DNA from: CBDCNP01 sp965222425
Lineage (GTDB): Bacteria > Acidobacteriota > Vicinamibacteria > Marinacidobacterales > DATDRI01
Reading direction: 5' to 3'
DNA length: 64,000 nucleotides
Assembly (NCBI GenBank): GCA_965222425.1
Contig: CBDCTW010000017.1
Coordinates: 186,001-250,000 of the forward strand
Both the position numbers and the translations under genes were made by a program. Shown piece after piece: positions 44,597 to 53,847 of this stretch; within the stretch, counting starts at the first letter, position 1, and each line of letters opens with the position of its first letter. The notes beneath the pieces were generated by a model. That model searched no databases. It was not told the origin of the DNA and was given only the letters and a program-made list of their open reading frames with translations.

Positions 44597-45607
44597 GCTT
44601 TACTATTACCTGAAGCTCAATCGCAGTCTCGAGGAGGATCTGGTTCGACTCTTCCGCGCCGGGAAGCTGGTGGGCACACTTCCCATTAGCGCCGGACAGG
44701 AGGCGCTCGGTTTAGGGGCCGCCTACCCTTTGGAGGCTGGTGATTTTTCTCCTCCGCGATTCCCTGTAACGCCGCTTTGCTAGCGCGTGGAGTTCGTCCC
44801 TACGAAATCCTCTCGCACTTCATGGCGAGGGAGACCAGTGCGACGCGCGGTCGCGATGGCTCGCTACAGTTGGGGGACTTGGAGCGCGGACTGGTGGGGC
44901 CGAGCGGACATCTGGCCACACACTTGGGAGTCATGGCGGGCGTAGGCTACGCCGCAAAGGTGCAGAAGACGGATTCGGTAGCGCTAGCGATGGTGAGTGA
45001 CCGGGCGGTGGCCACCGGTGATTTTCATGAGGGTCTCAACTTCGCCGCGGTTCATAATGTTCCGCTGGTGGTCGTGGTCGAAAAAACGCCGGTCGGTTCA
45101 GGTGCGCCAGCCACTCATACACCTGCTGGTCAACACCATTACGAGCGGCTCAAGGCTTACGGCCTACCGACGGTCATGGTAGACGGAAACGACGTGCTGC
45201 AGGTGTTACAGGTTGTAGATGCGGCGGTGATACGTGCACGATCGGGCAAGGGGCCGGCGGTAATCGAGGCCAGCGTCGCCGGACGGTCTCGATTCAGTAT
45301 GCGTGAGGACGTCTTCTCGCTGCGGAACGATGCTGGCGACGACGCGGACCGCCAAGAGTCAGCGCTAGAAGATGAGGAGTTGAGCGATCCGGTGGAGCAG
45401 TTCGAAGCCTTTCTCATCGAGCATGCCCAAATCCAACCCGGAGAGCAGGAGGTGATTCTCGCGCGGGTCGCGAGTACCATTGCCGAGGACGTCGCCCGAG
45501 CCGAGCAGGAGCCCGCGTCAATGGTTAACGGGGTTAAGGGGGTTACGCCGGCAAGCGATGAGGTCTTTCATCAAACGCCGACTCCGGTAGAAGGCGGTTC
45601 GAACTAG
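44565..45607 (+). CDS. 2-oxoacid dehydrogenase E1 alpha subunit, frameshifted and with an unusual ThDP motif
   Basis: First frame: LHELYYYLKLNRSLEEDLVR then LPISAGQEALGLGAA (typical E1alpha start). It breaks near 44744-44748 in a run of five T; one more T would join it to ARGVRPYEILSHFMARETSA in the second frame. The second frame keeps GDFHEGLNFAAVHNVPLVVV. However the ThDP/Mg motif usually GDG...NN reads SDR (about 44994-45003) and EKT (about 45080), so a Gly, Gly and the metal-binding Asn are missing. E1beta and E2 next door are normal. Either a divergent E1 or a decaying one. Confidence 0.8.
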
Positions 45608-45610
45608 ATC

Positions 45611-46585
45611 ATGGCCGAAATCACGTACCTCGAGGCGATCCGTCAGGCCATGTGGGAGGAGATGGAGCGCGACGAGCGCGTTCTCATCTTGGGTGAAGAT
45701 ATCGGCGTTTACGGTGGTGCCTTCAAGGTGACCCAAGGTTTTCTCGAGAAGTTCGGTGGCGATCGGGTGATCGACACACCGATTAGCGAAGAAGGGTACA
45801 CCGGCGTCGCGATCGGCACTGCCTATATGGGCTTGCGGCCGATCGTGGAGTTTCAGTTCATCGATTTCATCGCCAATGCCTTTAACATGATCACTAATTT
45901 CGCCGCCAAGAGTCGATACCGCTGGGGAGCGGGTGTTCCCATCGTATTAGGTGGTCCGGCGGGTGGCGGCGTGCGCGCGCGGCCTTTTCACTCTCAGAAT
46001 CCAGAGATGCATTTTGTTCACACGCCGGGGCTGAAGGTGGTGGCGCCGGCCACCGCGCACGATGCGAAGGGGTTGATGAAGGCTGCCGTGCGGGACGAAG
46101 ACCCGGTACTGTACCTGGAGCATAAGTATCTTTATCGGAGGTTAAAAGAAGAGCTCCCGAGCGATGACTTCACGGTACCCATAGGACAGGCGGCGGTGCG
46201 GCGGACCGGCAGGGACATCGTCCTCATAACCTACGGAGCGATGTTGCACGTCGCTCTGGGGGCAGCGGAGGCTTTAGAGGAAGAGGGGATCGAGCTCGAG
46301 GTAATCGACTTGAGGAGCTTAGTACCCCTCGATCGGGAAACAATTCTGGACTCTGTGCGGCGGGTCAACAAAGTAATGATCCTCCATGAGGACACCCGCA
46401 CCGGCGGGATGGCGCGCGAGATCTCCGCGGTCATTACCGAGGAAGCGTTCGAGAATCTGGATGGTCCGATCCTTAGGATCACCGCGCCGGATACGCCGGT
46501 ACCCTTTAGCGCCGAGCTCGAGGATGCGTTTATCCCGCAAGTGACCGACGTGGTCGTGGCGGCCCGCAAACTAGCGGCTTACTAG
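45611..46585 (+). CDS. 2-oxoacid dehydrogenase E1 beta subunit
   Basis: 324 residues: ILGEDIGVYGGAFKVTQGF, TPISEEGYTGVAIGTAYMGL, FHSQNPEMHFVHTPGLKVV, and the C-terminal transketolase domain with ITYGAM and HEDTRTGGMAREI. Pairs with E1alpha to decarboxylate pyruvate or a branched-chain 2-oxoacid. Begins three bases after the E1alpha stop. Confidence 0.93.
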   Translation: MAEITYLEAIRQAMWEEMERDERVLILGEDIGVYGGAFKVTQGFLEKFGGDRVIDTPISEEGYTGVAIGTAYMGLRPIVEFQFIDFIANAFNMITNFAAKSRYRWGAGVPIVLGGPAGGGVRARPFHSQNPEMHFVHTPGLKVVAPATAHDAKGLMKAAVRDEDPVLYLEHKYLYRRLKEELPSDDFTVPIGQAAVRRTGRDIVLITYGAMLHVALGAAEALEEEGIELEVIDLRSLVPLDRETILDSVRRVNKVMILHEDTRTGGMAREISAVITEEAFENLDGPILRITAPDTPVPFSAELEDAFIPQVTDVVVAARKLAAY

Positions 46586-46623
46586 AAGTGAGCGCGCACT
46601 AAGGCATTGGAGGAACAGGACTG

Positions 46624-47883
46624 ATGGCGACAGAGATCATCATGCCCCAAATGGGCGAAAGCATCGCCGAGGGAACGATCATCAAGTGGTACAAGAAGGC
46701 AGGCGATCAAGTGGAGCGGGATGAACCGCTCTTCGAGATCTCGACCGACAAAATCGACACCGAGATCCCTTCTCCGGCGGCCGGAGTGCTGACCGAGATC
46801 AAGGTCGGAGAAGGCGAGACGGTGCCCATCAATACCGTGGTGGGCGTCATCGGCGGTGAGGCAGGGGGGGGAGCCTCTACATCCGTACCCGCCGAGCCCT
46901 CTTCGGACACTGCGCAGCCATCCGTCGAGGTTCCGGAGGACGTGACCGTTCCATCTAAAGAAGCGGCTCCGGCACCCGCGCCTGCCAAAGCTGCTCCCGG
47001 CGAGGGCCAACGCTCGTCTCCCCTGGTCCGGCGGATGGCGCGGGAGCACAACGTCGATCTGTCCGAGATTCAAGGAACCGGTGCGGGAGGACGAATCACC
47101 AAGCAGGACTTCACGAGTTTCTTGGAGGAAGGCACGCCGCCTGCTGCTGTTGCTGCCGCGCCAGTTCCTTCTCCCACCGCCGGTTATACGGGTCGGGTGC
47201 ACTCGGAGCCGATGAGCGTGATGCGCAAGTCCATTGCCGAGCACATGGTCATGTCGCGGCGGACATCGGCGCATGTCTCGACCGTCTGGGAAGCAAACAT
47301 GACTCGGGTGGTGAAACTGCGCCAGGAGAATCGAGGTCGCTTCGAGCGGGAGGAAGACGTCAAGCTTACCTACATGCCGTTTTTCATTCAGGCCGTGCTC
47401 CACGGGCTGAAGGCTTTTCCGATCGTGAACTCCTCCCTGGATGGAAGCAACATTCTTTATAAGAAGGATCTCAATATCGGGATCGCCGTCGCGCTCGATT
47501 GGGGACTCATCGTGCCCGTCCTCCATCGCGCCGATGAGAAGAGCTTCCTCGGTTTGCAGCGAGCGGTGAACGATTTGGCGACGCGGGCCAGAGAAAAAAA
47601 GCTCAAGCCGGAAGATGTTCAGGGTGGGACTTTCACCATCACCAACCCCGGCCCCTTCGGAGCCCTTTACGGCACGCCGATCATCAATCAGCCCGAGGTT
47701 GCGATTCTCGGCCTCGGAGCGATCCACAAACGCCCCGTCGTCGTGAACGACGCTATCGCAGTGCGTTCGATGATTTACTTGTCGCTGACCTTCGACCATC
47801 GAGTCATCGACGGGGCGGTCGGGGACCAGTTCATGGCTGAAGTGAAGAAGAAGCTCGAGACCTGGGATGAGAAGATCTTGTAG
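46624..47883 (+). CDS. Dihydrolipoamide acyltransferase (E2)
   Basis: 419 residues: one N-terminal lipoyl domain with the modified Lys in ISTDKIDTEIPSP (about residue 42), a Pro/Ala linker, an E3-binding domain (SPLVRRMAREHNVDLSEIQG, about 135-160) and the acyltransferase core ending in FDHRVIDGAVGDQFM (catalytic His about residue 390). Core of the 2-oxoacid dehydrogenase complex. The E1/E2 type (pyruvate versus branched-chain) cannot be fixed by eye. Confidence 0.93.
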   Translation: MATEIIMPQMGESIAEGTIIKWYKKAGDQVERDEPLFEISTDKIDTEIPSPAAGVLTEIKVGEGETVPINTVVGVIGGEAGGGASTSVPAEPSSDTAQPSVEVPEDVTVPSKEAAPAPAPAKAAPGEGQRSSPLVRRMAREHNVDLSEIQGTGAGGRITKQDFTSFLEEGTPPAAVAAAPVPSPTAGYTGRVHSEPMSVMRKSIAEHMVMSRRTSAHVSTVWEANMTRVVKLRQENRGRFEREEDVKLTYMPFFIQAVLHGLKAFPIVNSSLDGSNILYKKDLNIGIAVALDWGLIVPVLHRADEKSFLGLQRAVNDLATRAREKKLKPEDVQGGTFTITNPGPFGALYGTPIINQPEVAILGLGAIHKRPVVVNDAIAVRSMIYLSLTFDHRVIDGAVGDQFMAEVKKKLETWDEKIL

Positions 47884-47889
47884 GGGCCG

Positions 47890-48549
47890 TCAACTCTCGG
47901 GGACGGCCTCCATCAGCTTCGCTAATGCGTTCTTCAGACCTTCGTCGCCGGGCCTCCCGCCCTTGTAGTGGCCCAATCGGACGACGACGAGGTCGTGCGA
48001 CGGGATGATGAATGTCATCTGGTTGCCAGCGCCGGCCATGAAGTAGGCCTCCTTCGGGATGGGATAAGCCTCGTCCCCGTTGATCCAGAAGAAGCCGCCG
48101 TAGATGGGACGGACGGCGGCTTCCCAGGCCGGGGCCACCGTGCTGACGAATTCGGCGAAGCCTTCCGGCAAGACGCGCTCGTCATTCCAAACGCCGTCCT
48201 GCAGGTATAGATTCCCGAGCCGCGCCCAGTCGCGGCCGGTGCCGAACTCATAGCCTTGCGTGAGGAAGTTTCCGTAGGGATCGGTCTCCATCACCATGTC
48301 GCGGATGCCGATTTTGTCGAAAAGCGCACGCTGGGGGAAGGAGAGATATTCTTCCCCGAGCCCCTCGACTCCGAGCCGGGTCAGGTAGTTCGTCAGCACG
48401 GGGTCACAGTTGCGGTATCTGCCCACGGTGTTGGGTGGCCACTGTTGGGGTCGGGTCGCGGCCCACTCGAACGAATTCATGCCGCCCGTGTAGAGGTAGA
48501 GGTGATCCGGGTATCCAAGCGAGGGATCGTACTCTGGGTCGGTAGTGGT
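47890..48549 (-). pseudogene. Serine beta-lactamase-related hydrolase, N-terminally truncated
   Basis: The C-terminal two thirds of a class C beta-lactamase/esterase-like protein: YPDHLYLYTGGMNSFEWAAT, a YxN-type motif (RYRNCDP), GYEFGTGRDWARLGNLYL and AGAGNQMTFIIPSHDLVVVR. The N-terminal part with the catalytic SxxK is missing; the frame is closed by TAG at 48550-48552 and unrelated DNA begins there. Convergent with E2, seven bases apart. Not expected to be active. Confidence 0.65.
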
Positions 48550-48595
48550 CTAGTTTGAGGGACCAGCGGCGAGCGCCTGGTTCGTGGGTCGGGTT

Positions 48596-49316
48596 TCAGG
48601 TCTTGTAGGCGTGGAAAACGGCGCGGTCCTGCCGGAAGGCTTGTCGCAGGCTGTTTCGCCCCTTGAGCCGGTGCCATCCCGCCCGTGCCGCTCGATAGGC
48701 GGCTGACCGAGCCGGTGTGATGACGTCGACGCGTCCGAATCCCACGCTGAGCAGCATGTCGCGCACGGCGGCGTGGTTTGGCCCCCACCAGTTCGTCGGA
48801 TCGTCGCCCAGCTCCCGTCCTGAATAGAACGCGGCGGCCGGTCGAGTAATCCCGACCATATCCACGACGGTTTCCAGGATGAGGAGGCCACTCGTCACCG
48901 CCGCGACCCGTTCCAGGGCGAGCAGCGGGTTGGGCAGATGGTACAGGACACCAAGAAAGAGGACCACGTCGAACCTCCCGACCCGCTCAGCGGACAGGTC
49001 CGTGACGTCCGCGTCCACGTCCTCAACGTGGGAATGTAGCGCCTCTCGCGCCAATTGAAACCCGGCCTTGCCCTGTCCCGTTCCCCAGCCGACACCGTGC
49101 CATGCGTAGTAATCGCACGCGACAACCCTAGCTGCGTGGCGACGTTCGGCCTCGAATGAGAAGAACCCGTCCCATGCGCCGATGTCGAGCACGGAGCGGC
49201 CAGATAGATCCTGGGGCAAACCCACGTGTGCGAGCCGTTCCGGCGAGTTGTCGATGCCCTTGGTGATGACGCCCTGGCCTAGATCGATTGTGTGGTACCA
49301 CCGAAGCGAGTCCGCC
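48596..49316 (-). pseudogene. SAM-dependent methyltransferase (CmoB/DUF1698-like) interrupted by IS3
   Basis: Reads DSLRWYHTIDLGQGVITKG, then a Rossmann methyltransferase core VLDIGAWDGFFSFEAERR, VVLFLGVLYHLPNPLLALER and NWWGPNHAAVRDMLLSVGF. The last segment and WYHTI opening match the tRNA mo5U34 methyltransferase-like group. The frame runs open into the IS3 left end at 49317. The missing first codons, MNRNDLQLK, are found at 50633-50661 beyond the IS. Without the IS, one continuous gene of about 245 codons results. Confidence 0.8.
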
Positions 49317-49366
49317 TGAACCGCCCCGGGTTTCCCGGAGACTCCAACTCTTGAGAGGATGGAGTC

Positions 49367-49687
49367 ATGACAAGACGAAGCAGGTATTCACCGGAGGTAA
49401 AAGAGCGCGCAGTGCGGATGGTTTTCGACCAGCAGGCTCAGCACGAATCTCAGTGGTCAGCGATCTCATCGATTGCGTCGAAGATTGACTGTACGCGGGA
49501 AACGCTACGCACGTGGGTGCGGCGAGCAGAGTGTGATGCTGGGAAACGAGCGGGACTGACGACGGACGAGCGTCAGCGGCTGAAGGAACTTGAGCGAGAG
49601 AACCGTGAGCTCAAGCGGGCGAACGAGATCCTTCGCAAGGCGTCGGCGTTTTTCGCCCAGGCGGAGCTCGACCGCCGACCGAGGTGA
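49367..49687 (+). CDS. IS3 transposase OrfA
   Basis: 106 residues: helix-turn-helix (KIDCTRETLRTWVRRAE) after YSPEVKERAVRMV, then a leucine-zipper segment (RLKELERENRELKRANEILR). DNA-binding half of the IS3 transposase. Overlaps orfB by four bases; IS3 elements usually make an OrfAB fusion by -1 frameshifting. Confidence 0.92.
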   Translation: MTRRSRYSPEVKERAVRMVFDQQAQHESQWSAISSIASKIDCTRETLRTWVRRAECDAGKRAGLTTDERQRLKELERENRELKRANEILRKASAFFAQAELDRRPR

Positions 49688-50602
49688 ATGTGTTGTTCGT
49701 GGACGCGAACCGTGAAAATTACGGGGTCGAGCCGATCTGCCGGATGCTTCCGATCGCCCCGTCGACCTATTACGAGCAGAAAGCGCGAGAGAAGGACCCA
49801 AGCCGCCTGCCAGCGAGAGCGAAGCGCGACGTCCAACTCCGCGGCGAGATTCGTCGTGTACGGCAAGAGAACTTTGACGTGTATGGCGTGCGCAAGGTCT
49901 GGCGTCAGCTGTGCCGTGAGGGCCGCGACGTGGCTCGATGCACGGTGGCCCGTCTGATGCGTGAAATGGGTCTCCAGGGCGCGGTCCGTGGACGTCGATT
50001 CAAGACGACGAAGCCGGATTCGAGCGGCGCTCGCCCGATGGACCTCGTGGAGCGCAACTTCAACGCCACACGCCCGAACGAGCTCTGGGTCTCGGACCTG
50101 ACCTACATTGCCACGTGGCGCGGCTTCGTGTATGTCGCCTTCGTCATCGACGTCTTCGCTCGACTCATCGTCGGTTGGCGAGCGACGACATCGTTGACTG
50201 CCGGCATCGCTCTCGATGCGTTGGAGCAGGCGCTGCACGAGCGCCGACTAAACCCAGAAGATCCATTGGTGCATCACAGCGATCGCGGCGTGCAGTACGT
50301 CTCGATCCGTTACACCGAGCGGCTCGCCGAGGCGGGCATTGAGCCGTCCGTCGGCAGCCGAGGCGATTCCTACGATAACGCTTTGGCTGAATCCATCATC
50401 GGCCTCTACAAGACCGAGGTGACCCGTCGACGCGGGCCCCTGGCGTGGTCTCGAGGACGTCGAGTTCGCCACCCTCGAGTGGGTGCATTGGTACAACACG
50501 CAACGACTCTTGGAGCCGATCGGAAATGTCGCCCCCGTCGAGTACGAGATGAACTACTATCGGTCGCAGGAAGGCTCGCTAGAGATGGCGAGACTCAACT
50601 AA
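49684..50602 (+). CDS. IS3 transposase OrfB, frameshifted near its end
   Basis: Integrase core with the DDE residues all before the lesion: D in WVSDLTYIATW, D in HHSDRGVQY, E in NALAESIIGLYKTE. At about 50437 the frame shifts; an extra C in CCCC explains it. The correct ending is in the other frame: GLEDVEFATLEWVHWYNTQR then PVEYEMNYYRSQEGS, stop at 50600-50602. The lesion removes the last 55 residues, so this copy may be unable to move. Confidence 0.88.
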
Positions 50603-50632
50603 AACAGTCTCCGGAAAACCCGGGGCGGTTCA

Positions 50633-50661
50633 GCCTTCAACTGGAGGTCGTTCCTGTTCAT
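50633..50661 (-). pseudogene. 5' end of the interrupted methyltransferase gene
   Basis: ATG at 50659-50661 followed by codons for NRNDLQLK up to the IS3 right end. Joined to 49316 after removing the IS and one GCC it is in frame with ADSLRWYHTID. Confidence 0.7.
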
Positions 50662-50691
50662 CTGGTCCCGCCAACTGTGCCATACTAGGGC

Positions 50692-50946
50692 ATGCCTTCC
50701 CGAGCAAGCAAGCCCAAACGGCCACGCGACACGAACCAGCTCCCCTGGCAGATCGTGCAGGAGGCCACCGGGCAGATCGAACCTGTACCGGAGGAGCCGG
50801 ATAGTAGAAATCCCGCTGCCGCGGCCCTCAGCAAGCTTGGTGCGTCCAAGGGGGGCAAAGCTAGGGCAGCGAAGCTGAGCACCGCGAAGCGCAAGGCTAT
50901 TGCACGAAAAGCTGCGAAGGCACGTTGGGCTAAACCCTCCTCTTGA
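50692..50946 (+). CDS. Small conserved basic protein (histone H1-like tail)
   Basis: 84 residues: PKRPRDTNQLPWQIVQEATG at the start, an acidic/Pro middle, and a Lys/Ala-rich end (GKARAAKLSTAKRKAIARKA). Short proteins of this type (RDTNQLAK-IV--ATG...GKARA--L----R--IA-KAA-ARW) are common in environmental bacteria and have no known function. The basic end suggests nucleic-acid contact. It overlaps the convergent XRE-ImmA gene by 17 bases. Confidence 0.75.
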   Translation: MPSRASKPKRPRDTNQLPWQIVQEATGQIEPVPEEPDSRNPAAAALSKLGASKGGKARAAKLSTAKRKAIARKAAKARWAKPSS

Positions 50947-52051
50947 ACGTCAGCAGATCGGCTGATTTTGCTTGGTCTCGTGGCGTGGGCCGAGGGGCCG
51001 GCGCGTCCTTTGACGCATGAGCCTCTAGTAGTTCGCGTACGAATGCCTCTGGGTATTGAACGTCCTCGGCAATTTTAGCGAAGTCCAGCCGGCTTGACCC
51101 GTAGACCATCTCAGCAATTTGCCGAAAAGCTCTTGGTCGCTCAAGCGGTACCTGTCGGCTTAGAGGTTCGTGGAGTCGCCATCCGCGTGCGGACAACAGC
51201 CGAAAGAGCGTGCGGTACTTTCTGGATGTAATCAGTTCTAGTTCGTGTGCCCTGACGATCGCCGCCTGAACTGAGACGCCCCACTTCACTTTCAGGTTGA
51301 GGAACGTTTCCAGGGTCGTCGCCTGCGAAATCTCCTGCTGCATGGCGTCCTTTGGAAGTAACAAAGCGCCAGCAAACCGGTTAGCCTCGTCGTGGATGTT
51401 TGGAGAAGCCGGAAGCGGTTGATGTATTACCAAATGGCCCAGTTCGTGAGCAGCACTCAGCCGAACTCGATCAGCGGGACGATCGGAGGACATCACAACG
51501 ATGGGTCGACGCTGGCCAGTGCCAGAAAAAGCCCACGCGCTAAACGCGTCTCCCTTCGCGAACGCTCACGGCAATCCAATCACCAGCACGCCAGCAGACT
51601 CCATGCTGTGGATGACGTGCTTGATCGGCTGATCCGGGGAGAGCCCAAGCTCGCTTCTCGTCAGGATGGCAGCCCGTTCTGGGTCTCCTGGAATGGTGGG
51701 CACGCTGACGGGCACTTCTTGCACGTTCCGCCCGACAACCATTCGGCGCAGGACCTCATGGGCCATCTGCGCGTGTCGATGCACAACTTTCTGTTCTCGC
51801 TCCGTCATCGCGGCTTTCGCGCGGAACAGTAGCGACCCGAGCGGAAAATCCGTCTCGGTGGGTGTCTCGAAAAACCGAACCGGGAAGCCAGCGCGGAATA
51901 CAAACGACTGCACGTACTCGTCTGGAGCTTTCGCCCAGCCGTTTTCCACCTGGGCAACAAACGACTGCGTTACACCAAGATGCTTGGCAACGTCTGTCTG
52001 GGTCCATCCGTGCAGTTCTCGCACCTGCCTTAATCGTTCGCCGTATATCAT
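50930..52051 (-). CDS. XRE-family regulator fused to ImmA/IrrE metallopeptidase, internal UGA
   Basis: N-terminus: helix-turn-helix RLRQVRELHGWTQTDVAKHL then GVTQSFVAQVENG. C-terminus: zinc-peptidase HELGH in RLSAAHELGHLVIH with the following ANRFAGALLLP. The two parts lie in one frame of 374 codons, interrupted only by TGA at 51566-51568 (after LVIGLP; the next residues AFAKGDAFSAWAFSG continue the alignment). A CGA-to-TGA change would explain it. Such proteins control mobile elements or toxin-type loci by cleaving a repressor. Confidence 0.8.
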
Positions 52052-52066
52052 CCTTCGCTGCCAGTT

Positions 52067-52882
52067 GTGTCTAGACGTTTTCCCCGGCTCCTCGTTGCCT
52101 TGGCCGAGAACCGAGTGAGCCTCACCGTGGCTGGCTTGCTTGCACCGCATCTTCGGGAGGAGAACGTCGAGAGACTTCTAAGCGACTGCGCCGGGATGAC
52201 CAGGCGCAAGCTCGATGAATATCTCGTCGCCCTACAGCCGAAGCCCGTCTTTGCGCCCACGATTCGAAAGACCTCTTCTCGGGCGGCTCGGACCCCACCT
52301 GTGAGTGTGGAAGCCCCGGTGGTGCCCGGGACGCCGCGCCCCGCTCCTCGAGTGTCACCGAGCATCCTCGAGCCGGCGAGGCCGGAGGTGTTCAACTTTC
52401 GGTTCGCCGCCGACCGAGAGTTCAAAGAGAAGTTCGAGCGCCTGGCGGAGGTCCTGGGCGTCGAGAACCCTCTCCTGCACATGTCCGAGGTCATAGAGCA
52501 AGCTTTGGATATCGCCCTCGACAAGAAGGACCTGAAGAGAAAGCGCGCACGGCGGCTCGAGCGCAAATCGAGGACCGGCGAGAAACCTTGCCCGGGCAAG
52601 GTTTCCGCGAAGTCCCGCTACATCCCGTCAGCAGTTCGGGAGCGAGTCCACGAAAGGGCGGGCTATTAGTGCGAATACCGTGGGCGGGACGGGACGCGTT
52701 GTCGTTCGCGAACAGGGCTCCAGATCGAGCATCTGCGGCCCTTTGCGCGACAGGGCAGCCACGACGAGCGGAATCTACGCCTTCACTGCGGGTCTCACAA
52801 TCGTTTGACCGCGGAGCGGACGTTCGGCGTGGCGTTCATCCAAGGGAGGATCGATCCCTCACGACGGAAGCGCTCGCCCTAG
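52067..52882 (+). pseudogene. HNH endonuclease, 5'-truncated and with an internal UAG
   Basis: Matches a group of Acidobacteria-type HNH proteins: RRFPRLLVALAENRVSLTVA then LAPHLREENV, a variable middle, LEPARPEVFNFRFAADR, ALDIALDKKDLKRK and SRYIPSAVRERVHERAGY. TAG at 52667-52669 stands where Q is expected; the same frame goes on as CEYRGRDGTRCRSRTGLQIE (HNH core), HLRPFARQGSHDERNLRLHC and SHNRLTAERTFG, ending at 52880-52882. The usual N-terminal helices are missing; a GTG at 52067 lies only 15 bases from the divergent XRE gene. Likely dead, but the most complete of three copies in the window. Confidence 0.85.
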
Positions 52883-52947
52883 CGCAGGGCTGACCCGTCG
52901 TAGCCGGCGACGTACCCGCATTTCAATTTTGTCTAGATCTTTATAGA

Positions 52948-53847
52948 ATGGTGGCGATGGTAGCTACAAGATCACCACGGCCGGATTGGCTCCGGGTAAG
53001 GCTCCCCGGCGGAGAAAACTACACTCGCCTCAAGTCGGTGATGCGGGAGCACAATCTCCACACCGTGTGCGAGGAGGCCCGATGTCCCAATGTGGCGGAA
53101 TGTTGGGGGCAGGGGACCGCTACCTTTATGATCTTGGGAGACATCTGCACTCGGGCCTGCGGCTTCTGCGCCGTGACGACGGGTTTGCCCACTAAGCTCG
53201 ATCTGACGGAGCCGTCCCGCGTCGCCGCCGCAGTGAAGGCGATGGGTTTGCGACATGCGGTGATCACCTCGGTCAATCGCGATGAGTTAGCCGACGGCGG
53301 GGCTACCATCTTCGCCCGCACCATCGAAGCCGTGCGACGGGACAATCCGGATACCACGATCGAGGTCTTGATACCGGACTTCAAAGGTTCGCAGCCGGCA
53401 CTGGAAACGGTGTTGGCGGCTCGACCCGAGATTCTCAACCACAACATAGAGACCGTGCCCCGTCTCTATAAGCGAGTCCGACCGGGTGCTAAGTACTCCC
53501 AGTCGGTAGAACTGCTTGAGCGTGCCAAGACCTTCGCTCCGGGGGTCGTTAGCAAGACGGGAGTCATGGTCGGGCTGGGAGAGGATTTCGGCGAGATTAC
53601 GGATGTTATGAAGCAGTTAGCAAAAGTTGGAGTCGAGGTGTTCACGATTGGGCAGTATCTCCAACCGACCAAGGATCACCTGCCGGTGGAGCGCTTCTAT
53701 CATCAGGATGAGTTTCAGGAGCTTAAACGCGTCGGGCTGGCGACAGGCTTCCGGCACGTCGAGTCTGGGCCTTTGGTTCGAAGCTCCTATCACGCCGCGG
53801 GCCAAGTTCCCGGCACCGCAGTCACTCAATCGCTCAGTCAGGGATGA
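52948..53847 (+). CDS. lipA: Lipoyl synthase LipA
   Basis: 299 residues: first Fe-S cluster CEEARCPNVAECW (about 41-52) and the radical-SAM cluster CTRACGFCAV (about 67), then EVLIPDFKG and a C-terminal RSSYHA. Inserts two sulfur atoms into octanoyl-lipoyl domains made by LipB. ATG 52948 or 52957 may be used; a TATAGA box sits directly before, at 52942-52947. Presumably once continuous with the lpdA-E2 operon 5 kb upstream. Confidence 0.96.
   Translation: MVAMVATRSPRPDWLRVRLPGGENYTRLKSVMREHNLHTVCEEARCPNVAECWGQGTATFMILGDICTRACGFCAVTTGLPTKLDLTEPSRVAAAVKAMGLRHAVITSVNRDELADGGATIFARTIEAVRRDNPDTTIEVLIPDFKGSQPALETVLAARPEILNHNIETVPRLYKRVRPGAKYSQSVELLERAKTFAPGVVSKTGVMVGLGEDFGEITDVMKQLAKVGVEVFTIGQYLQPTKDHLPVERFYHQDEFQELKRVGLATGFRHVESGPLVRSSYHAAGQVPGTAVTQSLSQG

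Larger units (their letters stand above)
49317..50632 (+). mobile_element. IS3-family insertion sequence, 1316 bp
   Basis: Terminal inverted repeats of 26 bp at 49317-49342 and 50607-50632 with one mismatch (TGAACCGCCCCGGG at each outer end). A 3-bp target duplication GCC is present at 49314-49316 and 50633-50635. Two overlapping genes, orfA and orfB, as in IS3. The element sits in codon 9-10 of a methyltransferase gene. Confidence 0.92.

Noticed and set aside
47883..47912. Stem GGCCGTC/GACGGCC between E2 and the serine hydrolase as a terminator
   Set aside because: A good stem but no T tract on either strand, and it lies in coding sequence of the fragment.
49684..50688. 334-codon IS3 OrfB as annotated to 50688
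   Set aside because: The last third is the wrong frame; the true C-terminus ends at 50602 in the adjacent frame and the right terminal repeat ends at 50632.
51566..52669. Stop-codon readthrough or a recoded genetic code
   Set aside because: Many neighbouring genes end normally at UGA and UAG, and the two interrupted genes lie in a decayed islet, so point mutation is simpler.
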